From Lewinellaceae bacterium (GTDB lineage: Bacteria; Bacteroidota; Bacteroidia; Chitinophagales; Saprospiraceae): DNA of 64,000 bases. Positions within the stretch are counted from its first letter, which is position 1; each line of letters begins with the position of its first letter. Shown piece by piece: positions 18,194-26,960 of this stretch. The notes below the pieces were generated by a model, which saw nothing but the letters and a program-made list of their open reading frames with translations, ran no database searches and was not told where the DNA came from. The position numbers and the translations under genes were made by a program. Location: positions 1,002,001 to 1,066,000 of the forward strand of contig JACJYR010000001.1 in the NCBI GenBank assembly GCA_020636005.1. Direction: 5' to 3'.

Positions 18194-21100
18194 TTACCCC
18201 CCCCACGGCGCACCCTTGGGATTCTTCCCCCTATCCACGCCCCACTTGATGTTCGGCTTCTTCCGCAGCACCCCCGCCTCCATGAACGGGCGGATGTTCA
18301 GGCGTACGCCGTCGTTGAGGTCGGGCTCCCAGCCGAGGGGCTGCTCGTGCAGGGGCTTCCAGCGCACGAAGATGTCGTAGGGCGGCTCGCCTTCCAGGAT
18401 GAGCAGGAGCTGTTCGTGCAGTTGCCGGGCGGCGGACAGCAGGCCCTCGGCGCCGCTCTCGCCGGACTTCACCTTGGCCTCGCACTGCCGGAGCCAGTCG
18501 CCGAGGTAGGTGTAGATGAGTTTGGAGAGGTTGTCTTTCGTGAGCTGGTGGTAGTTGACGATGGCGCTGAACCCGTCACGGCGGCCATCCCAGATGTGCC
18601 AGAGGAAGGGGCGGTGGTGGAACAGCTTGTAGTGCTGCTCGAAAAATTCCTCCCGCAGCCAGTCTTCGAGGCTGTTTTTGCTGCTGCCCTCCTGGGCGAG
18701 CAGGCGGGCGAGGGTCTGGTTGTTCCAGGCGGGGCCGTACACGGCTTGCAGGTACTCCCGCAGGCGCTCGGCGGCGGCGTGCTCGCCGTTCACGGGGGGC
18801 AGGCAGACGATGCCGTCCTCGTCGCTGAGGGGGTTGTAGGCTTGCACTTCCCGGATGAGGCGGCGGGCTTCTTCCGACAGCTCCATCTCCTCGTTGCGCT
18901 CGGCGGGCCAGCGGTAGCCGAGCAGGCGGGCCAGCGCCACTTGCAGCGGGCGCTCCGACGGCACCGGGTGCCCGTGGAAGAGCCACTGCGTGGGGTCGTC
19001 GCTGTAGGGTGCAGGCAGGCCGTTAGGATATTTTTCGGCGGCGACTTTTTGCCAGTGGGCAAGGTCGAAGGGGACTTTTACCAGGGTGGCGTTGGTAACA
19101 CTTACTTTTTGGTCAATTTTCCTTACTTCTTCATTGAAATTAGATGACGAACAGAAAGACCAAATTGGTAATAGATTTTCTTCGTCAAAAGGAATAATTA
19201 CGGATGAATTATTGTCGAAAACTGTTGAAAGGTTAATTGTTGCACCAAGTGAAGCCATCTGTGCAATTGCTACCCCTTTTGAATTTAAGGATTCAAGTCC
19301 TTGAATTCGAGCACCCGAGGAATTCACTAAAGCCCCATTTCCATTTTCCCAGAAAATGATATTCTCTTTTCCTGTGTATTCTTTGTTCTCTTTGAAAGTT
19401 GTTTGCTGAAAAATCCACTGCGAATTATCAACACTACTAATTTCCCAAAAAAGTCGTCCAAAACAAGAAAAATCTCCTGTTGCAATTCCCTGCAAGGCTT
19501 TAGCGTAGGTACTCAATAATATTCCTTGTTCAATACTTTCAATCACCACCCTCGCATCCGGATTCCCCAACTGCGCCCCCTGCTGCACCGGCTGCACCTC
19601 CGCCGTCCGCAGTGCCTCGTCCTTTTCCGCCGCACTGCCCGCATCGGAGACGTCGAGGCCGAAGAAAGCGTGGTCTTTTTGCGGAGCGCTGTTTGAAATA
19701 CTCATCAAAATGGCCTTGACCACTTCCCCGCTGATTTGGCTGAAAGCCCCCGGCCCCAGGCGGGCCACGAAATCCCAGCTTTCCTTTTTCAGCAACCGCT
19801 CCCGGAACTTCCGGTAGGTGGTGAGGAAGAGCCAGTTCTGCGGTATCACGCTGCAAGCCGTTCCGCCGGGCTGTGTGTTTTTCAGCATCCGGTCGAGGAA
19901 GACGGTGGCGAGGTCGCCTTTGGCGTCGGGGTAGTTTTTGAGGCAGTAGTTCGCCAGCGTTTCATCCTGCTTGCCCCGTGCGAGGTAAGGCACGTTGGTG
20001 ATTTGCAGGGTGTATTTTTTGCCCAGCAGCCGTGCCGCCGCCGCAATGCCGGCGGCCATCACGCCCCGCTCCACCACATCCTGGTCGGCTTCTTTTTCCA
20101 GGGCTTTCGCCAAATACGGCTGCAATTCCTCAAAGCTGGCGGTGAAGGCGTCGGGTTTCAGGGTGGCAGGGTCTATCAGGCTGCCCAGCTCCGGGGCCTG
20201 CTGGAAGAGGTCGTAGAGGGCGGCCATGCCGTTTTCCATCCTTGCTCTTACGTCCCGCTGCGGTTCACGAGCCACTAATTTTACCCAATCCTCTTTTTTG
20301 CCCTTGGGCGCTGTGCCACTGCAAGCGAGGTTCATTTCCGGCAGCGGGCGGTATTGGCCACAAAATTTCCAGGCGGTGAGCGCCAGGTTGAAGGCGGCTA
20401 TCTGCGTGCAGCGGGGGTCGAGTTCCAGCCCGTGCAGGTTCTCGGCGATGACTTTGTCGGTGGCTTCGGCTTTGCTGAGTCCTTCTTCGTGCATGCGCAG
20501 TTGCGCCAGCACCGTGAACAGGGAGGCGACGAAATGGCCGGAGCCCATGCAGGGGTCTAAAATTGAGAGTGGAGAATTGAGAGTTGAGAGTTGAGAATTT
20601 TTAGGGTTGCCGCTGACAGTGTCGGGCCAGGCGGGGAATTGAGAATTGAGAGTTGAGAATGGAGAATTAGGGGAGCCGCTGACGGGCGACAGCTCATTCT
20701 CCATTCTCCATTCTCCATTCTCCATTTTCAAACGTAGGTACTCAAACTTCACCGGGGGCGTCACGCCGGGATTGCGGCTGGTCCACCAGGCACCGATGGT
20801 ATTGTCGATGAGGAAATGCACCATGTACGGCTCGGTGAAGAGCTGCGTGACGGCCGGGAGGCGCTCGCCGTCTATCTTGTCGCCGCTGGCGTTGATGGCG
20901 GCCTTGGCGTCGTTTTGCCAAAACTGATAGACCCAGCCGAGGCTGTCGTCGGCGGTGAAGGTATCGTTGGGCACCTGGTCGAGCAGGGTTTCCAGTTTAA
21001 TGCGGTCTTCGGTGGCGAAGTGGACCTGCATCAGCGGGTCGTCGGGCCGGAAGATGGCGGGCAACATGCGGCTGGCATAGGCGGCGGCGGCTTCCCATTT

Positions 21101-21478
21101 GTCGGCGTAGCCTTCTTCGGGGGCCAGTTCCTCGCATTCGGCCATGGTCACGGCCACGCCGTCGGGGTGCATGAGCAGGTGGTTGGCTTCGAGGAATTTG
21201 GCGAAGAGCATGCGGTGCCAGTATTCGTAGGCCAGTTCGTAGCCGAGTTTTTCGATACGCTGGTGGCCATCGGCGGGCAGTTCGTCGCCCAGCAGGCGAG
21301 CCTTGCTGCGCAGGCGGTTGCGGAGCGCTCGCTGGTCGGGGGTCATGTGGGCGTAGGGTTCCGGTTCGTCCACGGCCAGGGTGTGCAGGGCGTTGCGGGC
21401 GCCGGTCTCGGCCAGCTTGCGGGCTGCCACGACGGTGGATTCGAGGGCGGAGCGTTGGGGGGAGGTGAGGACGGGCAT
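18194..21478 (-). CDS. pglX: BREX adenine-specific DNA methyltransferase PglX
   Basis: 1094 residues. PglX methylates adenine in a specific site, marking self DNA for BREX. SAM-binding motif I is clear (LDPCMGSGHFVASLF, about residue 307). The catalytic motif expected as NPPY reads NVPY (ITNVPYLARGKQDE, about 492). The C-terminal end (NIRPFMEAGVLRKKPNIKWG) is typical of the Eco57I-like large methyltransferases. Residues about 250-306 are abnormal: three low-complexity pieces rich in Met/Glu/Asn or Ser/Leu/Asn are translated from heptanucleotide tandem repeats and interrupt the region around a conserved-looking FPAWPDT just before motif I. The frame is intact in this sequence. An 8-bp tandem repeat lies just upstream of the ATG. 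Separated from brxC by the opposite-strand ATPase gene, so it may need its own promoter. Confidence 0.9.
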   Translation of the reverse strand: MPVLTSPQRSALESTVVAARKLAETGARNALHTLAVDEPEPYAHMTPDQRALRNRLRSKARLLGDELPADGHQRIEKLGYELAYEYWHRMLFAKFLEANHLLMHPDGVAVTMAECEELAPEEGYADKWEAAAAYASRMLPAIFRPDDPLMQVHFATEDRIKLETLLDQVPNDTFTADDSLGWVYQFWQNDAKAAINASGDKIDGERLPAVTQLFTEPYMVHFLIDNTIGAWWTSRNPGVTPPVKFEYLRLKMENGEWRMENELSPVSGSPNSPFSTLNSQFPAWPDTVSGNPKNSQLSTLNSPLSILDPCMGSGHFVASLFTVLAQLRMHEEGLSKAEATDKVIAENLHGLELDPRCTQIAAFNLALTAWKFCGQYRPLPEMNLACSGTAPKGKKEDWVKLVAREPQRDVRARMENGMAALYDLFQQAPELGSLIDPATLKPDAFTASFEELQPYLAKALEKEADQDVVERGVMAAGIAAAARLLGKKYTLQITNVPYLARGKQDETLANYCLKNYPDAKGDLATVFLDRMLKNTQPGGTACSVIPQNWLFLTTYRKFRERLLKKESWDFVARLGPGAFSQISGEVVKAILMSISNSAPQKDHAFFGLDVSDAGSAAEKDEALRTAEVQPVQQGAQLGNPDARVVIESIEQGILLSTYAKALQGIATGDFSCFGRLFWEISSVDNSQWIFQQTTFKENKEYTGKENIIFWENGNGALVNSSGARIQGLESLNSKGVAIAQMASLGATINLSTVFDNNSSVIIPFDEENLLPIWSFCSSSNFNEEVRKIDQKVSVTNATLVKVPFDLAHWQKVAAEKYPNGLPAPYSDDPTQWLFHGHPVPSERPLQVALARLLGYRWPAERNEEMELSEEARRLIREVQAYNPLSDEDGIVCLPPVNGEHAAAERLREYLQAVYGPAWNNQTLARLLAQEGSSKNSLEDWLREEFFEQHYKLFHHRPFLWHIWDGRRDGFSAIVNYHQLTKDNLSKLIYTYLGDWLRQCEAKVKSGESGAEGLLSAARQLHEQLLLILEGEPPYDIFVRWKPLHEQPLGWEPDLNDGVRLNIRPFMEAGVLRKKPNIKWGVDRGKNPKGAPWGG
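20562..20728. repeat. Three heptanucleotide tandem-repeat tracts inside pglX
   Basis: Tract A 20562-20596: five 7-mers of the form (A/G)TTGAGA or GTGGAGA. Tract B 20638-20665: four 7-mers (ATTGAGA, ATTGAGA, GTTGAGA, ATGGAGA). Tract C 20695-20722: four perfect CATTCTC units plus a partial one, in opposite orientation to A and B, so B and C can pair. The pieces between them share GCCGCTGAC. All lie within the pglX coding frame. A unit of 7 bp means gain or loss of one unit shifts the frame. Confidence 0.9.
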
Positions 21479-21484
21479 GAGGTT

Positions 21485-21508
21485 GGAAATTAGGAAATTA
21501 GGAAATTG
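21485..21508. repeat. 8-bp tandem repeat just upstream of the pglX start
   Basis: GGAAATTA, GGAAATTA, GGAAATTG in tandem, 6 bp upstream of the pglX ATG (21478, - strand), covering the expected ribosome-binding region. Copy-number change could alter pglX expression. Confidence 0.7.
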
Positions 21509-21518
21509 GGCTGCCGAC

Positions 21519-21607
21519 TTGTCATTGCCGTAGGCAATCTGCTACGTCGTGAGGGCTGCCCGTTTGACTTCACACTTGACGTTGCGGGTTGCCTGCGGCA
21601 ATGACAA
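21519..21607. repeat. 89-bp repeat with 11-bp terminal inverted repeats, left copy
   Basis: Begins TTGTCATTGCC and ends GGCAATGACAA, a perfect 11 bp inverted pair. Shares most positions with 22863-22950 in the same orientation, including the block CACACTTGACGTTGCGGGTT. With that copy it frames the ATPase gene. Confidence 0.85.
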
Positions 21608-21686
21608 AATGGACCTATCTTTTTGGTTAGCGGGTTTTGGAAATAATTATGTAATTTTGAAAGTCAATTTTAAAATTTGCATAAAA

Positions 21687-22859
21687 ATGATGATACCTCG
21701 ACAGCTTGCGCCCATTTTGCGGGAAACTTGTTCGCTTTATCCTGTGCTTTCCGTTACGGGGCCTCGGCAAAGCGGGAAGACGACCCTGCTGCAAAACCTT
21801 TTTCCCGACTACGGCTACGTCAACTTTGAAGAGCCCAATACCCGCCGCTTCTTTGAAGAAGACCCGCTGGGTTTTCTGAAACTGCACGACCGCTACGTGA
21901 TATTCGACGAAGCGCAGCGGGTACCGGAGCTTTTCTCCTACCTACAGGTGAAAACCGATGCGGACAAAGTGATGGGGCAATTTATCATCTCCGGCTCCCA
22001 GAATTTTCTGTTGCTGGAAAAAATCACCCAGAGCCTTGCCGGAAGGGTGGCGCTGTTCCGGTTGCTGGCCCTGAGCCATGCCGAACTGGCAGCCAACCAG
22101 CCCGACCTCCGTCCGTCCGAATTGGCGGACAACATCCTCAAGGGGGGCTATCCGGCACTCTACGACCGCCCGATTCCGCTGCCCCGTTTTTTCCAAAACT
22201 ACCTCGAAACCTACGTGGAGCGGGATGCCCGAAGCCTGATTAATATCAAGGACCTGAACGCTTTTCAAAACTTCCTGCGCCTTTGCGCCGGACGGGCCGG
22301 ACAAATCCTCAACATCCACACGCTTTGCGTGGATGCGGGCATTTCTGCGCCGACTGCCAAAAGCTGGCTATCCATCCTGGAAGCCAGTTATATTCTCTTC
22401 CAACTGCCGCCCTTTTTTGAAAATTTCAACAAGCGGCTGGTCAAATCACCCAAACTGTACTTCTACGATACCGGGCTTTTGTGCCATTTGCTGGGGCTTT
22501 CCACCCCAGAACAAATATTTCAATATTACCAGCGTGGCGCTTTGTTTGAAAACATGGCCATCCTGGAACTGATGAAAAACCGCTGGAACAGCGACCGGCA
22601 CACCCAGTTTTTTTTCTGGCAGGACTCCAACAAGGTGGAAGTGGATTTGGTAGAATTGGACGGAATTCAAACCCACCTCTACGAGATGAAGTATAGCCAG
22701 ACACCCACTTCCGATTTTTTAAAGGGCATCAAATCCTTCCGGAACGCCGCTCCTTTGCAGCGCCAGCAGGGAAAGAACATGGCCATTTACGCCGGGGAAG
22801 AACGGCAGCCCCGCAGCGAAGCCATCATTGAATCCTGGCGAAACCTGCCGGTGCTTTAG
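21687..22859 (+). CDS. AAA_14/DUF4143-type ATPase inserted in the BREX locus
   Basis: 390 residues, starting at ATG 21687 (a second ATG follows at once); the frame is open upstream but only through the repeat. Walker A GPRQSGKTTLL near 25-35 and Walker B RYVIFDEAQRVPELF near 75; then GQFIISGSQNFLLL, and LAGRVALFRLLALSHAEL, all typical of the AAA_14 domain. The C-terminal half (LYFYDTGLLCHLLGL ... FFWQDSNKVEVDLVELDG) is the DUF4143 part, which resembles a restriction-endonuclease-like fold (D-x-E/D with VDLV). Such genes are abundant, mobile and of unclear role. It is the only + strand gene within the BREX operon and lies between two direct 88-89 bp repeats, so it looks like a later insertion. 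Confidence 0.9.
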   Translation: MMIPRQLAPILRETCSLYPVLSVTGPRQSGKTTLLQNLFPDYGYVNFEEPNTRRFFEEDPLGFLKLHDRYVIFDEAQRVPELFSYLQVKTDADKVMGQFIISGSQNFLLLEKITQSLAGRVALFRLLALSHAELAANQPDLRPSELADNILKGGYPALYDRPIPLPRFFQNYLETYVERDARSLINIKDLNAFQNFLRLCAGRAGQILNIHTLCVDAGISAPTAKSWLSILEASYILFQLPPFFENFNKRLVKSPKLYFYDTGLLCHLLGLSTPEQIFQYYQRGALFENMAILELMKNRWNSDRHTQFFFWQDSNKVEVDLVELDGIQTHLYEMKYSQTPTSDFLKGIKSFRNAAPLQRQQGKNMAIYAGEERQPRSEAIIESWRNLPVL

Positions 22860-22862
22860 TGC

Positions 22863-22950
22863 TTGTCATTGCCAGCGGCAAACTGCGGCGTCGTGAGGTC
22901 GGCACTTAAGCAGCACACTTGACGTTGCGGGTTGCCTTCGGCAATGACAA
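22863..22950. repeat. 88-bp repeat with 11-bp terminal inverted repeats, right copy
   Basis: Begins TTGTCATTGCC and ends GGCAATGACAA. Same orientation as the copy at 21519. It starts 3 bp after the TAG of the ATPase gene and ends 13 bp before the brxC stop. Confidence 0.85.
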
Positions 22951-22963
22951 AAATGGGTGGCGG

Positions 22964-25900
22964 TTATTTCAAAATAATGGCAATTGCTCCTTCGAGCAAG
23001 GCTTCCAGTTCTTTTTTCAGTTCGCTCACATAGGCGTCAATATCTGCCTGCGTGGTAATCGTCTTGCGGGGCAAGGTGAACGACTTGGCTTTCGGTGCCA
23101 AAATCTCCACGGCATCGTCCACGGCAGCCTGGAACTGGCCGGGGAGGGCGGCGATTTTGGTTTGCCAGCCATCGAGGGAGGCGTGGTTCAGTTCGTTGAG
23201 CAGGCCCTGCGGGTCGAGCGGTTTGGTTTCCGGTTTTTTCAGCAACTGGTGCCGGGCAAGGATGGGGTGCTTCTGCTCCGGGGTCAGTTTGCTGAAGTAT
23301 TCGTTGGCTTGCAGCCAGGTCATTTTGGCATCGTAGGTGGCAATGTAGCTTTCCTTGCGATGGTTGAGTTCGGCTTTCAGTTTGTCGGTCAGTTCCGTCA
23401 GTTTTGGCTGTATCGGGTCAGGCTCCTGGAAGAGCAGGCGGTTGGTGCGGATGGCTTCAATTTCCGCCTTGAGCTGCTCCAGTTCACTGCTGGCGGGGGC
23501 GTGGTTGGCCAGTTGCGAGAGCAGTTCCCAGGCGGGCAAACGCAGGTCGGTCAGTTGCTTTTTCTTCGTCCAGTCGTTCAGCCTGGCCTTCAGGTCTTCC
23601 TGTTCTTCGAGGAAGCGAAGCAGGCGCTCGTTGCCGTCGTAGTTTTCGATGTCTTTGAGGAACTGCACGCTGATAGGTTCCGGCTTTGGGCTGTCGCCGC
23701 TGATGTGGTGGGCGAGCGATTTCAGTTTTTCCAAAAACTCGTTAGAGGCGCTGAACTCTTCGCCGGGTTTGCAGGAAATGCCTGCTTCCTGGTAGAGTTT
23801 GCGCAGCTTGATTTTGCCGCTGACGGAGAGGGTGTGTACCTCCTTTTTGAAACTGGCCCCGTTGATTTTCGACTGGGTGAGGCTGGTCTCCTTCGTGGAA
23901 AGGTGCTCGGTGCGCAGCAGTGCCACGATGACGGCGTCTATGGCGTCCTGGCTCCAGCCGTAAGGCGCTTTCATGAAATGGGTGCGAATGTCCCTGCCCG
24001 TTTTTTCCTGGTTGCCGATGAAACGGAGGATGTCCACGGCGACCGGGTGGTCGTGGGCATCCTTGTCCCAGCCGATGCGTTTGAGGGGTTCGGGCTCGCC
24101 TGCGAGGGCTTTGGTGAGGGCCTTGTCCCAGTCCTTGTGGTCGCCCTTGCTTTTGAATTCGGGGAACTGGCGGTCGGCCAGGCTGCGCAGTGCCTCGTCG
24201 ATGTTGTCCCGCACGGTGCCGCTGTTCACCTGGTTGCCTCCGGCGAGATAGACCGAGGCTTCCATACAGATTTTGTCCCGCAGGTCGTCGATGGCGTTGT
24301 TGGCCAGTTTCATGCGGGTTTCCATGCTCTTTTGGGCCTGTTGGCCTTCGGGCGAAGAGGGTAAACCTTTTTTCTCCAGGGTAAATTTGGCAGCGAGGTA
24401 TTTGACGATTTCGCTGCGCAAATCGGCGTCCCGCAGCTTGTTCACGAAGGCGTAGGCCAGCGGGGCTTCTGCACCTTCGGCCCGTATTTCGTTGAGCACA
24501 GTGGTCTGGTTCTCATTCCAGCCGTCCCGCACCCAGAGGTTGAGTTTGTTCTCGGTGTTGGGCCGCTCGGCCTTGTCCCAGATGTCGAAGTCCCGCTTCT
24601 GCCGGGAGTAGCCTTGCAGGATGTTGATGGTCTTGGTTTTTTCTTTAAAAAAGGCGGCTATTTTTTCCTTGCGTAATGCCTGGATAAGGTCTTCGCCGGA
24701 GTTGTTCAGTTTCACGGCCTGGGCGATGTATTCCTGTTCCCACTCGGCGCCCACCTTGGTTTGCAGCTTGAACTCGTCGTTAACGGGCATCAGCACTTTG
24801 TCCTCATTGGCCAGTTTGTGGATGAGTTCCTTGATGCGGTTGCGGAACTTGTCGGAGGTCTCGTTCAGGTTGTCGATGAGCAAATCGGCGATGGTGTTCT
24901 CGTCGGATTTGAGGCGGCCACCCGGCAGGTCTTTCGGCAATTGGTCGAGCAGGAAGACCACGCTGAGGATGCGGCCTTCGAGGGCTGCCTCGCCGCCCTT
25001 GGCTTTGCGTTCCTGAATGAGGTTAAAGGTTTCGTTGAGCAGCAGGGCGTTTTGCAGGAGTTGCTGTTGTTTTTGCTCAAAAATAAAATCAGCAGGCACG
25101 ATGCTGCCCGTTTCCCGGTTGGCAACCTCCTTGATGCTTTCGTCCACGATGCGGAGTTGGCTGCGGAGTTGTCCGGCCGTGCCGGCGGTGTCTATGATTT
25201 GCAGTATTTTTTTCCAAAACTTCCGGGTAGCAGGCAGGATGGGATAGTCGGCCACCAGCATGGCCCGGTCGTCGGTGCGGTAGCTGAAATCGGTACCGGC
25301 GAGGTTGCGGGCAATTTCGCCAAGGGCATTTTCCAGTTTTTTGTCCAAGTCCCCTACGACGGAGGGCTTTTTCTCCAAAACGGTTTTGCGGGTCACGGTC
25401 TCGACGTCGGTATCAGAAAGGGAAACCTTGACAGAGAAGCGGTCTTGCAGGGGTTGTAGTTGGGGCGTTTCGGCCAGTGCGCTCTGGCCAGTGCCTACGA
25501 GCAGGAACTTGCCCTCGAAGTTGCTGCAAACGTCCTGGGCGAGGTTTTGCAGGTCAATAGTCTTGTTTCCGTCCTGCCCGATGAATTGCTGCACTTCGTC
25601 CAGCACGATGATGGTGCAGGGTATTTTTTGGTCAAAAAACAGCGGCAGGGCCTCGTGCTTGATGGTTTCGATGAACTGCTCCCGGCTGACTGATTCTACC
25701 CGTTTGAAGTTGGCTTTGAAATTCTCTTTGACCTTGGCTTCGTTCTCGGCGAATTCCGGTTTCAACTCCAGCACCGCTTTCGCCAGCACGGAGGAGACGA
25801 AAAGGTTTTCGTATTCCTTTTTGAAATCCTTGCCCTGCGCCTCGACCAGGGCTTTGAGTTCATCGTAAATGCCCTCCTGTTTCGCCCAGTAAACAAATTT

Positions 25901-26401
25901 GAAATGATGGTACAGCGGCGGCAGGTCGAGTGCGCTGAGGAACAATTGCAGAAAAGAATAACGGATGTCCGCCGATGGAAAATCTTTCAACGTGCCCCGG
26001 ACGGCGAGCCTGCCATGGATTTTTTGTTTGAGCTCCAATTCCTGGAAGAGGTCGGCCACGTCCTGCGGCAGCGGTTTCAGGGTGCGGGCGGTGTCGCCAT
26101 TGGGAAAGGTAAAGTTCTCCCAGAGGTAGCTGACCATTTTCACCAGGTGCGACTTACCGGAACCAAAGAAGCCACTCACCCAAACGGCGGGCTGCTTGGG
26201 CTGGTCCACATGTTTGAGGTAGGTGTTGAGGATGCGGTAAATACCCGCCTGGTACTCTCCTTCGCAAACGAAGGTTTTCAATTCGTGGCGGATGATTTTG
26301 AGTCCTTGCTCGTTGGTCTGCGAGGTGTTGATTTCGACGACGCCGTCGTTGAGCAGGTTGTTCTCCTCGGGGTTGAGCGTGAAGAGTTCTTTATTTTTCA
26401 T
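22964..26401 (-). CDS. brxC: BREX type 1 P-loop protein BrxC
   Basis: 1145 residues. BrxC is a large ATPase required for BREX defence. Walker A at 77-84 (SGFFGSGKSHLVKM), Walker B-like CTIIVLDEVQQFIGQD near 275, and GKFLLVGTGQSALAET (sensor-like). The very N-terminus MKNKELFTLNPEENNLLNDG is typical of the family. The C-terminal third is coiled-coil rich (LNDWTKKKQLTDLRL; SSELEQLKAEIEAIRTN). It begins 13 bp after brxB. Codon use is even throughout and there is no damage. A long open frame on the opposite strand (22919-24364) is only a shadow of its codon bias. Confidence 0.95.
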   Translation of the reverse strand: MKNKELFTLNPEENNLLNDGVVEINTSQTNEQGLKIIRHELKTFVCEGEYQAGIYRILNTYLKHVDQPKQPAVWVSGFFGSGKSHLVKMVSYLWENFTFPNGDTARTLKPLPQDVADLFQELELKQKIHGRLAVRGTLKDFPSADIRYSFLQLFLSALDLPPLYHHFKFVYWAKQEGIYDELKALVEAQGKDFKKEYENLFVSSVLAKAVLELKPEFAENEAKVKENFKANFKRVESVSREQFIETIKHEALPLFFDQKIPCTIIVLDEVQQFIGQDGNKTIDLQNLAQDVCSNFEGKFLLVGTGQSALAETPQLQPLQDRFSVKVSLSDTDVETVTRKTVLEKKPSVVGDLDKKLENALGEIARNLAGTDFSYRTDDRAMLVADYPILPATRKFWKKILQIIDTAGTAGQLRSQLRIVDESIKEVANRETGSIVPADFIFEQKQQQLLQNALLLNETFNLIQERKAKGGEAALEGRILSVVFLLDQLPKDLPGGRLKSDENTIADLLIDNLNETSDKFRNRIKELIHKLANEDKVLMPVNDEFKLQTKVGAEWEQEYIAQAVKLNNSGEDLIQALRKEKIAAFFKEKTKTINILQGYSRQKRDFDIWDKAERPNTENKLNLWVRDGWNENQTTVLNEIRAEGAEAPLAYAFVNKLRDADLRSEIVKYLAAKFTLEKKGLPSSPEGQQAQKSMETRMKLANNAIDDLRDKICMEASVYLAGGNQVNSGTVRDNIDEALRSLADRQFPEFKSKGDHKDWDKALTKALAGEPEPLKRIGWDKDAHDHPVAVDILRFIGNQEKTGRDIRTHFMKAPYGWSQDAIDAVIVALLRTEHLSTKETSLTQSKINGASFKKEVHTLSVSGKIKLRKLYQEAGISCKPGEEFSASNEFLEKLKSLAHHISGDSPKPEPISVQFLKDIENYDGNERLLRFLEEQEDLKARLNDWTKKKQLTDLRLPAWELLSQLANHAPASSELEQLKAEIEAIRTNRLLFQEPDPIQPKLTELTDKLKAELNHRKESYIATYDAKMTWLQANEYFSKLTPEQKHPILARHQLLKKPETKPLDPQGLLNELNHASLDGWQTKIAALPGQFQAAVDDAVEILAPKAKSFTLPRKTITTQADIDAYVSELKKELEALLEGAIAIILK

Positions 26402-26414
26402 ATTGAAATGGGTG

Positions 26415-26960
26415 TTAGATGGTTATCGGGCGAGCCAGGTAGCTCCAGCCATCCCTGGCATCCAATAGCCGGTATTGGTTTTTAGAAAATTCTCCGGGAA
26501 AAAATATGAGCATCCGGCCTTTGAGCGCCGTGGTGCAGGCATTCAGGATTTCGGACAGCCGAACAAAGCCAAACAGCGATGCCACATCCCGAATAGCAAT
26601 CAGCGTATTGCCATCTGCGTCTGAATTTGCTATTTCATCGGTCAGAAAGGCAATGGCATGTTGTTTAAAATCCGTTTCGAGTTGGTCGGTCAGCGCTTCG
26701 GGGTCGGCAAAGTATTCGTCCCGGTACTCATGGTTGGCCATCCATTCCGGGAAGCATTTCTTCAAGGAAATGGAAGCCCAGCGTTTCCCTGCTTTCAGGG
26801 TGGCGGTTTCAAAATCAGTGATACGCAAATCAATCTTGCGTTGTTCCGCCGGGTCGTACACCAGGAACCACACCCGCTCCTGTCCGGATAGGGTACCTGT
26901 CCAGGGTTCGTTGACAACTTTGTCATACGCTTCGAGCAGGGTGTCCACTTTAGATGCCAT
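26415..26960 (-). CDS. brxB: BREX protein BrxB (DUF1788)
   Basis: 181 residues; family DUF1788 by position, length and sequence (VWFLVYDPAEQRKIDLRI; RMLIFFPGEFSKNQYRLLDA; DGWSYLARPI at the C-terminus). Small cytosolic core component of type 1 BREX; biochemical role not established. Its ATG lies inside the end of brxA (11 bp overlap), and brxC follows after 13 bp, so the three are one transcription unit. Confidence 0.92.
   Translation of the reverse strand: MASKVDTLLEAYDKVVNEPWTGTLSGQERVWFLVYDPAEQRKIDLRITDFETATLKAGKRWASISLKKCFPEWMANHEYRDEYFADPEALTDQLETDFKQHAIAFLTDEIANSDADGNTLIAIRDVASLFGFVRLSEILNACTTALKGRMLIFFPGEFSKNQYRLLDARDGWSYLARPITI

Noticed and set aside
22919..24364. 481-codon open frame antisense to brxC
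   Set aside because: Shadow frame produced by codon bias; brxC has clear motifs.
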